Below, one piece after another: positions 43,356 to 51,748 of a stretch of 63,224 nucleotides of DNA (its first letter is position 1; every line of letters starts with the position of its first letter). The position numbers and the translations under genes are program-made. The DNA comes from CAZTJA01 sp964613745. GTDB lineage: Bacteria; Desulfobacterota; Desulfomonilia; Desulfomonilales; Desulfomonilaceae. The stretch lies in contig CAZTJA010000010.1 in assembly GCA_964613745.1 (NCBI GenBank), positions 1-63,224 of the forward strand. The letters run 5' to 3'. Below the pieces are notes generated by a model, which searched no databases, was not told the DNA's origin, and was given only the letters and a program-made list of their open reading frames with translations.

Positions 43356-44021
43356 TTACGAATTGGTTTGTTTTTTGACGGCTAAAATGGATTCCCCTGC
43401 CGTGACGCGGGTTCCTAAATTGACCGTGATGGTGAATTTGGGGGGAAGATATACATCGAGCCGTGAACCGAACCTTATGAGCCCGAAACGTTCACCTTGT
43501 ACGACCGAATCGCCTTCTTCGACCCAACAAGCAATTCTCCTTGCTATTTTGCCGGCGATCTGAACAACCTCGATGGCTGATTGTTCCGAGGTCAACACTA
43601 TGGAATTGTGTTCGTTGGAATATGATGCTTCGGGATGTCGCGCATCCATGAATCGTCCGGGTACATGAGTTATTTTCTTTACAATGCCCGACATAGGCCA
43701 ACGATTAACGTGAACGTCAAAAACGGACATGAAAATACTTATTCGGGTTAGGGGAAAATCGCTCAGGAAATTTGAACTTGTATTTTCAACTATTTGCACT
43801 ACTCGACCATCTGCCGGAGAAATGATCAGACCTTCGCCGACCGGGGGTTTTCTTTCGGGATTTCTAAAAAAATAGAGAACGAAGCTTCCAAAAATTAAAA
43901 ATATGAGAGAAGAAATGTTGTAATCGGCAATCCATAACACTATGGAAACCGCAAACAATGGAATAAAAAAAGGATATCCTTCGCGTGCAATTAATTCATA
44001 ATGCCCGCTTTTCCGGTTCAT
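43356..44021 (-). CDS. psd: Phosphatidylserine decarboxylase, short (PSD-A-like) form
   Basis: Converts phosphatidylserine to phosphatidylethanolamine. The 221-residue proenzyme has two N-terminal membrane helices (about 17-33, 37-52), the PADG signature (69-72) and the self-cleavage site Gly185-Ser186, where Ser becomes the pyruvoyl cofactor. The site reads FGSRLD instead of the LGST of long enzymes, as expected for the short subfamily. The ATG overlaps the ilvN stop by four bases, so it is translationally coupled to the acetolactate synthase genes. Confidence 0.93.
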   Translation of the reverse strand: MNRKSGHYELIAREGYPFFIPLFAVSIVLWIADYNISSLIFLIFGSFVLYFFRNPERKPPVGEGLIISPADGRVVQIVENTSSNFLSDFPLTRISIFMSVFDVHVNRWPMSGIVKKITHVPGRFMDARHPEASYSNEHNSIVLTSEQSAIEVVQIAGKIARRIACWVEEGDSVVQGERFGLIRFGSRLDVYLPPKFTITVNLGTRVTAGESILAVKKQTNS

Positions 44022-44530
44022 TCAGAAACACTCATAATTTTCGCCGTTTTCCTGCCCCTTGGAATTGCAATTGACCCGGTTCTGATCAACTCTGCAATTC
44101 CGAGAGGTGAAAGCAATTCGAGAAAAGCTTCTATTTTGCTGTCCGTACCGGTCACTTCAAGAGTTATCGAATCGTGAGTAACGTCGATGACTTTGCTCCT
44201 GAAAATATCGGCTATTCTGAGGACCTCGGCACGCTTTGACGAAGTGGCTTTGATTCGTACCAAAACCAGCTCACGATCTACGTAATCACCCTCGGTCAAA
44301 TCCTGGACTTTGACCACGTTGATCAGTTTGCGTAACTGCTTGATAATTTGTTCAATAATCTGATTGCTGCCAAACGTGACAACAGTCATCCGCGAATAGT
44401 TCGTGTCATGGGTTGGAGCGACTGCCAAAGAATGGATGTTAAAAGCCCTGCCTGAAAACATTCCTGATACCCGAGCTAAAACTCCAGGCTTGTTTTCCAC
44501 TAATACAGATATTACGTGTCTATTATCCAT
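44018..44530 (-). CDS. ilvN: Acetolactate synthase small (regulatory) subunit
   Basis: Regulatory subunit of 170 residues that stimulates IlvB and carries valine feedback. The N-terminal ACT domain begins HVISVLVENKPGVLARVSGMF (about 4-24), followed by NIHSLAVAPT. The C-terminal ALS_ss_C domain contains DVTHDSITLEVTG. Its ATG shares one base with the ilvB stop (TAATG), and its stop overlaps psd, so three genes are tightly coupled. ilvC, which often follows ilvN in Desulfobacterota, is absent here. Confidence 0.95.
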   Translation of the reverse strand: MDNRHVISVLVENKPGVLARVSGMFSGRAFNIHSLAVAPTHDTNYSRMTVVTFGSNQIIEQIIKQLRKLINVVKVQDLTEGDYVDRELVLVRIKATSSKRAEVLRIADIFRSKVIDVTHDSITLEVTGTDSKIEAFLELLSPLGIAELIRTGSIAIPRGRKTAKIMSVSE

Positions 44531-46242
44531 TAAACTAAAATCATGTCCGTCAATGAGGCACCTGCCGGTACCATTGGGTAAACACCTTCTTCACGTTCAA
44601 CAACAAAATCCATTACAACGCATTTATTGACGGATAATGCCTCCCGGATTACAGGTTCAACTTCTTCCGTTTTGGTTGCGCGAAGGCCTACTGCACCGTA
44701 AGCTTCAGCCAATTTCACGAAATCGGGCGCAGCCATAATGTCCGTATGAGAATACACATTATCATAAAAACGCTCTTGCCATTGGCGTACCATTCCCAGG
44801 TAGCCGTTGTTCAATATAGCAATTTTTACCGGTAAATCATAATTGGCAACCGTCGCGAGCTCCTGAATGTTCATCTGAATGGAGCCGTCCCCGGCAACAT
44901 CTATGACAATCTTGTCCGGAAAAGCTATTTGAGCGCCAATTGCGGCCGGAAATCCGTAGCCCATGGTTCCGAGTCCGCCGGATGTGAGAAAAGATCGGGG
45001 TTTATCAAATAGATAATATTGAGCGGCCCACATTTGATTCTGGCCAACTTCAGTACTGATTATTGCTTTACCTCCGGTCAGTTCGTACAGTTTTTCCACG
45101 ACGTATTGAGGCTTAATGGTATCCGAAGACCTGTCGAAGCGGAGCCGCTGTTCATTTCTCCATATTGCTATTTGAGCCAACCAGTCAGAAAGGCGCTCGC
45201 GTTTGCGACCACTCGGATCCTTTTTCTTGAGAACCTGAAGCAGACCGGCGAGGGCGTTTTTTGCATCCGCTACAATTGGAATGTCCACCAGGACATTTTT
45301 CTGAATTGATGTCGGATCGATATCTATGTGAATAATTTTAGCTTTTGGAGCAAAATCTTCAATCTTGCCGGTAACTCGATCATCAAATCGTGCTCCTACT
45401 GCAAACAAAAGATCGGAATGACTCACGGCCATGTTGGCTCTGTATGTGCCGTGCATTCCAAGCATTCCGAGTGAAAGTGGATGATTTCCGGGAAATCCGC
45501 CTAGACCCATCAGCGTCATTGTTACCGGGAAGCCGGTCAACTCGGCAAATGCTTTGAGCTCCTCGTGTGCGCCGGCGGAAATTACACCACCACCTGCATA
45601 TATAACGGGACGTTCGGCCGCAACGATCAAGTCCACGGCTCGTTTGATCTGTTGGGGATGAGCCTTCAGAGTGGGTTTATATGTAGGGATTTCAATATCT
45701 TTCGGGTAATCAAAAATCGTTTTTGCCTGAACGACGTCCTTCGGCAAATCGATAAGTACAGGTCCCGGCCTTCCGGACGAAGCAATAATGAAAGCTTCCC
45801 TAATCGTATGAGCGAGATCCTCGACTCGACTAACCAAGTAATTGTGTTTCGTACAGGGTCTGGTGATTCCGACAATATCGGCTTCCTGGAAGGCGTCATT
45901 CCCGATGAGGGGAGTCGGCACCTGTCCTGTAAAGACGATGATAGGTATTGAGTCCATATACGCTGTAGCAAGTCCCGTAACGGTGTTTGTTCCACCGGGG
46001 CCGGAAGTTACGAGACAAATCCCGGGTTTTCCGGTTGCACGAGCATAACCATCCGCAGCATGTACCGCCGCCTGCTCGTGTCTCACGAGAATAAATTTGA
46101 ATGAATCCGAATAATTCCGGGCCATGGTGTCAAAAATGTCGATCACCGCTCCTCCCGGATACCCAAAAATGGTATCGACTCCTTCCTCGATTAGAGACTG
46201 GAGGAGAACGCCCGAACCGTTCAACATAGCTTTTTTGTCCAT
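44530..46242 (-). CDS. ilvB: Acetolactate synthase large (catalytic) subunit
   Basis: ThDP-dependent enzyme making acetolactate or acetohydroxybutyrate for valine, leucine and isoleucine. The 570-residue protein has the catalytic Glu56 in RHEQAAVHAADGYAR, a central FAD-binding domain, and the ThDP motif from GDGS to LNNGYLG (about 450-475). The start is 17 bases after the YdcH-like gene. Its ribosome-binding site is weak, so coupling to that gene is possible. The promoter lies upstream of the YdcH-like gene. Confidence 0.96.
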   Translation of the reverse strand: MDKKAMLNGSGVLLQSLIEEGVDTIFGYPGGAVIDIFDTMARNYSDSFKFILVRHEQAAVHAADGYARATGKPGICLVTSGPGGTNTVTGLATAYMDSIPIIVFTGQVPTPLIGNDAFQEADIVGITRPCTKHNYLVSRVEDLAHTIREAFIIASSGRPGPVLIDLPKDVVQAKTIFDYPKDIEIPTYKPTLKAHPQQIKRAVDLIVAAERPVIYAGGGVISAGAHEELKAFAELTGFPVTMTLMGLGGFPGNHPLSLGMLGMHGTYRANMAVSHSDLLFAVGARFDDRVTGKIEDFAPKAKIIHIDIDPTSIQKNVLVDIPIVADAKNALAGLLQVLKKKDPSGRKRERLSDWLAQIAIWRNEQRLRFDRSSDTIKPQYVVEKLYELTGGKAIISTEVGQNQMWAAQYYLFDKPRSFLTSGGLGTMGYGFPAAIGAQIAFPDKIVIDVAGDGSIQMNIQELATVANYDLPVKIAILNNGYLGMVRQWQERFYDNVYSHTDIMAAPDFVKLAEAYGAVGLRATKTEEVEPVIREALSVNKCVVMDFVVEREEGVYPMVPAGASLTDMILV

Positions 46243-46259
46243 TAAAAGGGCTTCTTTAC

Positions 46260-46499
46260 TTAAGATGTAGAGGCGGAATTTCTGCGAATCCGAATCAGAA
46301 TTTGCTCAATTTCATCACGACCCTTGAGCTTTTTCTTTTGAAGGGTTTTACGTTCCATTTCTTCTTGAGCGGAAAGATAAACCCTCTTATTAAAATGCTC
46401 CAGTTGTTCCTCGTATTCCAGATGTTCGGACCAGAGCCGCTTTAACTCTGCGTCTTTGTCGACCCATTCCAAAATAAGATTTAGATCACGTTGTTCCAT
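46260..46499 (-). CDS. YdcH-like (DUF465) small protein
   Basis: This 79-residue helical protein matches the DUF465/YdcH pattern: an amphipathic helix with HLEYEEQL, then a turn and a second helix, LQKKKLKGRDEIEQIL. Function of the family is not established. It is the first gene behind the promoter at 46540-46568 and directly precedes ilvB, so it probably shares the ilvBN transcript. Confidence 0.75.
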   Translation of the reverse strand: MEQRDLNLILEWVDKDAELKRLWSEHLEYEEQLEHFNKRVYLSAQEEMERKTLQKKKLKGRDEIEQILIRIRRNSASTS

Positions 46500-46539
46500 T
46501 GGAGCACCTTTTCGTGAGAATTAGGTTAATTGTAGCATT

Positions 46540-46568
46540 TTTATACGTTTCACTATGCTGTTTGTCAA
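46540..46568 (-). promoter_or_regulatory. Sigma-70 promoter of the ydcH-like/ilvB/ilvN/psd operon
   Basis: On the minus strand a perfect TTGACA (46563-46568), a 17-base spacer and TATAAA (46540-46545). It is about 40 bases upstream of the first start codon. No leader peptide rich in branched-chain codons is seen, so attenuation is not evident. Confidence 0.7.
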
Positions 46569-46616
46569 CCAAAGGTTGCCTCAAATGTGCTCCGAAACCT
46601 AGTTATGAGCGGTATC

Positions 46617-46976
46617 TTATCTGTTGCGCCAATCTCCCGATGTGATTTCCGGTCTGCCGCGCACAAACTTTTCAGGCATTATATATGCGTAAGCCTTAAT
46701 TTTAGAGTCGAGATCAACTATGATTCTTTCATACCAATTTGGATGGCCTTCTAGAGAGTCCAATTGGTTCAATATGTTAGGAGTGACTGAATAGATTTCT
46801 CCTTTGATGCCGGTAAAGCCGCCGGCAACCATTGCGGGAAAACTTCCAAGATCGTAAAGTTTGAAAATTGCTCTTGTCTCTGTCTCACCAAGGAAACCCG
46901 CATTGTTCAGAATGTAGTGATTGTATTCTCCTCTCAGTAAAGTTCCGTAGACAAATACAATTTCCTCTCGGTCCAT
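46617..46976 (-). CDS. Gamma-glutamylcyclotransferase-like (GGCT/AIG2) protein
   Basis: This 119-residue protein has the substrate-binding loop VYGTLLRGE (9-17) and the catalytic glutamate Glu76 in DSLEGHP, typical of the GGCT/AIG2 fold that releases 5-oxoproline from gamma-glutamyl compounds. A slightly spaced GGAG precedes the ATG. The gene is divergent from the cysteine synthase gene; thiol metabolism is a possible common theme but is inference. Substrate is unknown. Confidence 0.82.
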   Translation of the reverse strand: MDREEIVFVYGTLLRGEYNHYILNNAGFLGETETRAIFKLYDLGSFPAMVAGGFTGIKGEIYSVTPNILNQLDSLEGHPNWYERIIVDLDSKIKAYAYIMPEKFVRGRPEITSGDWRNR

Positions 46977-47116
46977 GACGAATAACTCCTAGGCTTATGC
47001 TCTGTGTTCGAGTAGTTTACCCGATTGTAGGTTAATGCTAAAATTCCCTCCGTCCGCTTCAATTTAAAACCTTATCGTGGTAGTAAAATCAGAACTTTGA
47101 GCTTTTAGAGGCTTTC

Positions 47117-48025
47117 ATGTGCATACTCGATCTTATAGGAAATACGCCGCTTGTGGCAATTCAGGACCCGCACGGAAACGATCGGGTCCGCATTCTTGGA
47201 AAACTTGAAGGAAATAATCCTGGTGGTTCGATTAAGGATCGGATCGCCTATTACATGATTACTAGAGCTGAGAAGGAAGGAACTTTAACAAAGGACAAAA
47301 TAATACTCGAACCCACTTCCGGAAACACGGGAATCGGCCTTTCGATGGTCGCGGCATGCAAGGGCTACCGATGTTTACTTACCCTGCCAGAGTGCGTCAG
47401 CCTGGAGCGACGCAACACTCTTAAAGCTTATGGTGCGGAACTAATTCTCACTCCTCCGCATGAATCGACCGACGGTGCGATCAGAAGAGCCCATGAAATT
47501 TACGATGCGCATCCCGACGACTATTTTATGCCCAACCAATTCGAAAATTCCTACAACGCCGAAACTCATTATATGACTACGGGAGTGGAGATTCTCGAAC
47601 AGACGAATGGACAAATTGATGTCTTCGTGGCGGGTATGGGAACCACGGGAACCCTGATGGGAATTTCCAAGAGGCTCAAGGAATATAATCCGAATATTCA
47701 AATTATAGGAGTGGAGCCTGTTGAAGGACATGCTATTCAGGGACTCAAGAATATGAATGAAGCAATAGTCCCCAGAATTTATGATCCCAAAAAAATCGAC
47801 AAGTTTTTGCGTGTCAATGACGAACAGGCATACAACACAACGAGGTGGCTGGCCTTAACCCAGGGAATTTTTGTGGGTATGAGCTCAGGAGCCGCCGTGT
47901 ACGGAGCGATTCAGGCAGCTAAAGATTTGGATTCGGGAACAGTGGTCTGCATTTTACCGGACCGGGGAGATCGCTATCTAAGTACAACATTGTTTAAATC
48001 CATCTGTGCAAAATGCCCGCCCTAA
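47117..48025 (+). CDS. cysM: Cysteine synthase (O-acetylserine sulfhydrylase, CysM/CysK type)
   Basis: PLP enzyme making cysteine from O-acetylserine and sulfide. In the 302-residue protein Lys40 in GGSIKDR binds PLP; TSGNTG (67-72) and the glycine loop GMGTTGTLMG hold the phosphate and substrate. SSGAA near 255 fits. Length and the NPGGSIKDRIA motif are nearer to CysM. The C-terminus ends in CAKCPP with two cysteines, a small extension. ATG start with only GAGG-like purines upstream. Confidence 0.92.
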   Translation: MCILDLIGNTPLVAIQDPHGNDRVRILGKLEGNNPGGSIKDRIAYYMITRAEKEGTLTKDKIILEPTSGNTGIGLSMVAACKGYRCLLTLPECVSLERRNTLKAYGAELILTPPHESTDGAIRRAHEIYDAHPDDYFMPNQFENSYNAETHYMTTGVEILEQTNGQIDVFVAGMGTTGTLMGISKRLKEYNPNIQIIGVEPVEGHAIQGLKNMNEAIVPRIYDPKKIDKFLRVNDEQAYNTTRWLALTQGIFVGMSSGAAVYGAIQAAKDLDSGTVVCILPDRGDRYLSTTLFKSICAKCPP

Positions 48026-48101
48026 GCCGACTAGAATCAGCAATTTACTTCGATAAACTTTTCTCCAATGCGAAGAGATCCTGCGCCCCGTGATCTATAA
48101 A

Positions 48102-48130
48102 TTGCAAAATCCCTAATATTTTGGTATAAT
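48102..48130 (+). promoter_or_regulatory. Sigma-70 promoter for the small secreted protein operon
   Basis: TTGCAA (48102-48107), 17 bases, and a perfect TATAAT (48125-48130), about 38 bases upstream of the start at 48168. Confidence 0.6.
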
Positions 48131-48167
48131 TTACGGAAATATTCACAATTTAATGCAGGGGGCGCTG

Positions 48168-48464
48168 ATGAAACTTTTTAATTCGGTTTTGTGCGCCGCC
48201 GTTATCATTCTCTTTTTGGTGGGGACCGTTCAAGCCGAGCCGAAATATGCTCGCTACACGGTCTACAATGCCAAAGAGAAATGTTACATGGTGTGCAAAG
48301 CCCCTAAGCCCGCGTTAGAAATCTTGGAGGATGGTTTGGCATACGTGCTGGATATCCCTTTAGCGATTATCAGTCCAATTACATGCCCGGTGGTAAGGCC
48401 GGTGTTAGACAGATTCGATTCAGATGAATCACGTACGTACAAAACAGTCAAAGTGAGGAGATGA
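48168..48464 (+). CDS. Small secreted or membrane-associated protein, unknown
   Basis: A 98-residue protein is predicted from ATG 48168, six bases after AGGGGG; a start five codons earlier is less likely. The signal peptide ends near VQA/EPK. The mature part has Cys in KCYMVCKAP and one in SPITCPVV, with a central hydrophobic helix (about residues 49-72). No family is recognised. The stop overlaps the next ATG (ATGA), so both genes are coupled. Confidence 0.65.
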   Translation: MKLFNSVLCAAVIILFLVGTVQAEPKYARYTVYNAKEKCYMVCKAPKPALEILEDGLAYVLDIPLAIISPITCPVVRPVLDRFDSDESRTYKTVKVRR

Positions 48465-48976
48465 GATCTTCCGAACCGGTCCACCCTGTGGACACCTTGA
48501 CCGAATCTTTAAAATGTCGGATTTACTACGCGAGAGTCGTCGACCTTGCGGTAGCTGGAAGATTACTCTCGCCCAATCCGGCTTCTCCAATAGGCCATTT
48601 TGTCTTTTCAAGCTATTATCTGGAAGGCAAAAATCTGGATCGCCGACTGGAAAAATCAATTCATATTTTTCAGCGAAAGTATCCAGCAATAACAGAAGAG
48701 CGAAGGCGAAGCGTTAATAACCATTCTTTAGGAGCCGCAGAGAACTTTCTGGAATCATCAACTGAGGAGAAAATCCGGTTCCTTATATTAATAGGTGCAG
48801 GCCACTATGTCTGGCCTACAGGAACATCTTTCGTGTTGACGTATCCATGGGACCTGTCCTGTAATCCTGCCGAAGTTACATTTAGGTCTAATCTGACCGA
48901 ATTTCAGAAAAAAAGAATAGTGTCAATTCTCAAAAAAGCCGGTAAGTTTGGAAACGGAAACATTTTCGTGAGCTAA
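48461..48976 (+). CDS. Protein of unknown function
   Basis: This 171-residue cytosolic-looking protein starts inside the stop of the secreted protein gene, with GAGG just upstream. No signal peptide or membrane helix is seen. Notable segments are SFVLTYPWDLSCN near the C-terminus and a basic stretch TEERRRSVNNHS. I recognise no domain. It ends with a four-base tail-to-tail overlap with the following gene on the other strand. Confidence 0.6.
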   Translation: MRSSEPVHPVDTLTESLKCRIYYARVVDLAVAGRLLSPNPASPIGHFVFSSYYLEGKNLDRRLEKSIHIFQRKYPAITEERRRSVNNHSLGAAENFLESSTEEKIRFLILIGAGHYVWPTGTSFVLTYPWDLSCNPAEVTFRSNLTEFQKKRIVSILKKAGKFGNGNIFVS

Positions 48977-50292
48977 ACGGGTTCCCACTGTTCGCCGTTG
49001 CGCGTCTGATCGAGCTGCTCTTTTATTCGGAGTAGGTCCTCCATTTTTTCGAATTCCCGTTTTCTATCATTTCCAACCACATGTCCTGCATAATATGGTC
49101 TCGCCTGGAGCAATCCTTCAATCAATCCCGCTAGAGGATGCCCCAGATTTTCTATTCCACCTGTATATTCACGCAGAAGTTTGTGAGCGTCTTTACGAAG
49201 GTCAAGTATGAGGCTGAAACCTCGCCTAAACAAAAACTCCATGTGGTTGATCCGAAGTACTCGTGCGGCTTCGGTTTCATCATCATTGCACATTTCTTCA
49301 AGGGCAAGATTTATGTATCCGCTGACCTTCTCTAGGCTGGATTCAATTGAATTGACCGAAGCAGGATCCTTTGAATCGGCAACCATCACCTTGTTTGCCA
49401 AATGAGCTAATTCGGAAGACAACCGGTCTCTCTCGGTCATCTCAGAAATCTTTTTCAGTCCTCTTCGAAGAAGATTGTCACTGAATATGAGTTTCAGAGG
49501 ATAGGACAGTACGGTTCCACTTAAGTCCGCATGGGGTTCCGAGTCATCCGTTGAGTCTTCCAAGGAGATGGCACCACGATGTAAATACTTGTAAATTTCC
49601 ATAGCCTCATCGAACTCTGGAAAGCCTTTGTCCGCTAACCTCGCCTGTCTCCATTTCCGAGCGTATTCTTCATTTTCGAGGGAAATGCCTCTTGCAAGCT
49701 CTTCCATTAGTCCAAAATAGAACTCATGGTTCCAGTTGAATACCGTCTCAAAAAAAAGCTTGAGAGCGTCTTCACAATCAGGATTTTTGAATTCAATAAA
49801 AAAAGTATTGTCGAAGGAGAATATTGGCAGATGGTCCATTTCTTCCACGAGGTCAACATCGGGGTTGCGGATTGCAACGCGAACCATTTTGTCCATAGCC
49901 GTTACTATGAGTTCGGGGTCTACCACCTGGATCATCTGAAGGAGTTTATCTTCTCCCAATCCCGCTATTATTTGAATCCATTTTTCGGCCGACGCAGCAT
50001 TAAACATATCGGATTTCCAAAATTCCAAGTCTATAATGTAATTGAGCTGTTTACCTGTCGTAAACATAAGCACTGCAGGGGCATTTTCTTCGCCTAATTG
50101 TTTCAGAGTAAAATATATTTCCTCTTCGGAAATTCGGCGTACGATGTCCTGAGGTCTTGATATGCTCTGTAGAATCGCTTCTCTTCCATCCGGAGTGAGA
50201 TTGCTAAAGATTTCTACACGTCTCTCCAACGGTAAACTTTCAAATTTTTCGATTATTTTCAGGGCTTCGGTTTGGTCGGATATTTCAGTCAT
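48973..50292 (-). CDS. DUF6178-like protein
   Basis: A 439-residue, acidic, all-helical protein. The N-terminal part (RISEEEIYFTLKQLGEENA, then LDLEFWKSD-like helices) resembles the DUF6178 proteins of Desulfobacterota, which have no known activity. Repeated helical units of about 40 residues recall HEAT-like or MgtE-N-type scaffolds. No catalytic motif, signal or membrane segment is seen. It is a single gene, with GGAGC close to the ATG. Confidence 0.65.
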   Translation of the reverse strand: MTEISDQTEALKIIEKFESLPLERRVEIFSNLTPDGREAILQSISRPQDIVRRISEEEIYFTLKQLGEENAPAVLMFTTGKQLNYIIDLEFWKSDMFNAASAEKWIQIIAGLGEDKLLQMIQVVDPELIVTAMDKMVRVAIRNPDVDLVEEMDHLPIFSFDNTFFIEFKNPDCEDALKLFFETVFNWNHEFYFGLMEELARGISLENEEYARKWRQARLADKGFPEFDEAMEIYKYLHRGAISLEDSTDDSEPHADLSGTVLSYPLKLIFSDNLLRRGLKKISEMTERDRLSSELAHLANKVMVADSKDPASVNSIESSLEKVSGYINLALEEMCNDDETEAARVLRINHMEFLFRRGFSLILDLRKDAHKLLREYTGGIENLGHPLAGLIEGLLQARPYYAGHVVGNDRKREFEKMEDLLRIKEQLDQTRNGEQWEPV

Positions 50293-50486
50293 TGCTCCAG
50301 TTTATACATTGTTGGGGGTAAATCAATAACTGTTTGAATTTTTTCAAACTTCTATGCATGATAATCCGTGAGTGCGGAGACCTGTTGATGAAAAAAAGAG
50401 GATGTTCTATTTTGAATGATCCGAATTGACGAGTGTTTGTGCTGAATCAGCTAAATGAATTCCCAATTTGAATGAGGTATGGAGCC

Positions 50487-51701
50487 ATGGATAAACTCAC
50501 CGGCAAGGCAATCATTGCAATGGGGGGCGGTCCCACTGCGGTAATCAATCAATCTCTGGTTGGTGCTGTGCTTCAGGCCAGGCAGTACCCGCACATTACA
50601 CAATTTTACGGAGCTTTTCGAGGGGTCGAAGGTTTGGTCAATGAGGAATTCGTGAATCTTTCGGAGGCTACCGGGCACAATCTTGAAATGGTGGCTCGGA
50701 CCCCCGGAGCGGGAATAAGAAGCACAAGAGTGAAGCCTGATGAGGAATACTGCAAACGGATATTCGAAGTCTGTAAAGCCCATGGAATACACTACTTCTT
50801 TTACATAGGCGGCAATGATTCCGCAGAGACCTGTAGAATCGTCAACAAGTTTGCTCTTGATGAGAGCTATGAGCTGCGGGTCATGCACATTCCCAAAACG
50901 ATAGATAATGATTTACGTGTTACGGATCATTGTCCCGGTTACGGATCTGCGGCCAAATTCGTAGCCCAGGCCTTTATGGGAGTCAACCTCGATAACAGAT
51001 CGCTCCCCGGAGTTTACGTGGGTGTTGTAATGGGCAGGCATGCGGGTTTCCTTACAGCAGCGTCGGTATTTGCCCGAAAATACAATGATGATGGACCTCA
51101 TCTCATTTATTTGCCGGAGCGGCCTTTCGATCCGGATGAATTTTTGTCCAGCGTACAGGATGCGTATGCAAAATTCGGTAGGGCAATTATTGCCGTTTCC
51201 GAAGGCATTCAGGATTCTGAGGGGACACCTATAGCCGCTAAGCTTGTTAAAGAGATCGAGAGGGACTCACACGGCAATATACAGCTTTCGGGTACTACGT
51301 CCCTGGGAGATGCTCTGACAAACCTTGTGAAAGAAAAGCTTAATATTAAGAGAGTCCGTTCCGACACATTCGGCTATTTGCAAAGGTCATTTTTGGGCTG
51401 TGTCAGCTCAGTTGATGCAAACGAGGCACGAGAAGTGGGAGAACGGGCCGTCCAAATAGCTGCATGGCACAGGGTTGACGGATCCATCACTATCGAGCGA
51501 GTTGGTGATTATGGGGTTCGTTATAATGTGACCCCATTGGAAGAAGTCGCAAAAGAAACAAAGTCCATGCCGGATGAATTCATCGATGGAGTAAACAATG
51601 TAACCGTATACTTTAAAAACTATGCACGTCCTTTGTTAGGGGAATTGCCGGTTTACGAAAGAATACATGCTCCAAAAGTAGATAAATTGCTGCACGAGTA
51701 G
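50487..51701 (+). CDS. 6-phosphofructokinase, probably PPi-dependent
   Basis: This 404-residue group II/III phosphofructokinase makes or uses fructose 1,6-bisphosphate. Two diagnostic positions favour pyrophosphate over ATP: Asp111 in GGNDS (108-112), where ATP enzymes have Gly, and Lys137 in PKTIDND (136-142), where ATP enzymes have Gly. The first Asp of the usual GGD motif is Asn110. ATG 50487 is chosen for TGAGGT eight bases upstream. A reversible PPi-PFK suits energy-limited anaerobes. ilvD follows after 47 bases. Confidence 0.88.
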   Translation: MDKLTGKAIIAMGGGPTAVINQSLVGAVLQARQYPHITQFYGAFRGVEGLVNEEFVNLSEATGHNLEMVARTPGAGIRSTRVKPDEEYCKRIFEVCKAHGIHYFFYIGGNDSAETCRIVNKFALDESYELRVMHIPKTIDNDLRVTDHCPGYGSAAKFVAQAFMGVNLDNRSLPGVYVGVVMGRHAGFLTAASVFARKYNDDGPHLIYLPERPFDPDEFLSSVQDAYAKFGRAIIAVSEGIQDSEGTPIAAKLVKEIERDSHGNIQLSGTTSLGDALTNLVKEKLNIKRVRSDTFGYLQRSFLGCVSSVDANEAREVGERAVQIAAWHRVDGSITIERVGDYGVRYNVTPLEEVAKETKSMPDEFIDGVNNVTVYFKNYARPLLGELPVYERIHAPKVDKLLHE

Positions 51702-51748
51702 AAAACACGCAAATTTATGTTGTGTGTCTTCGAAACACGGAGGTTTTT

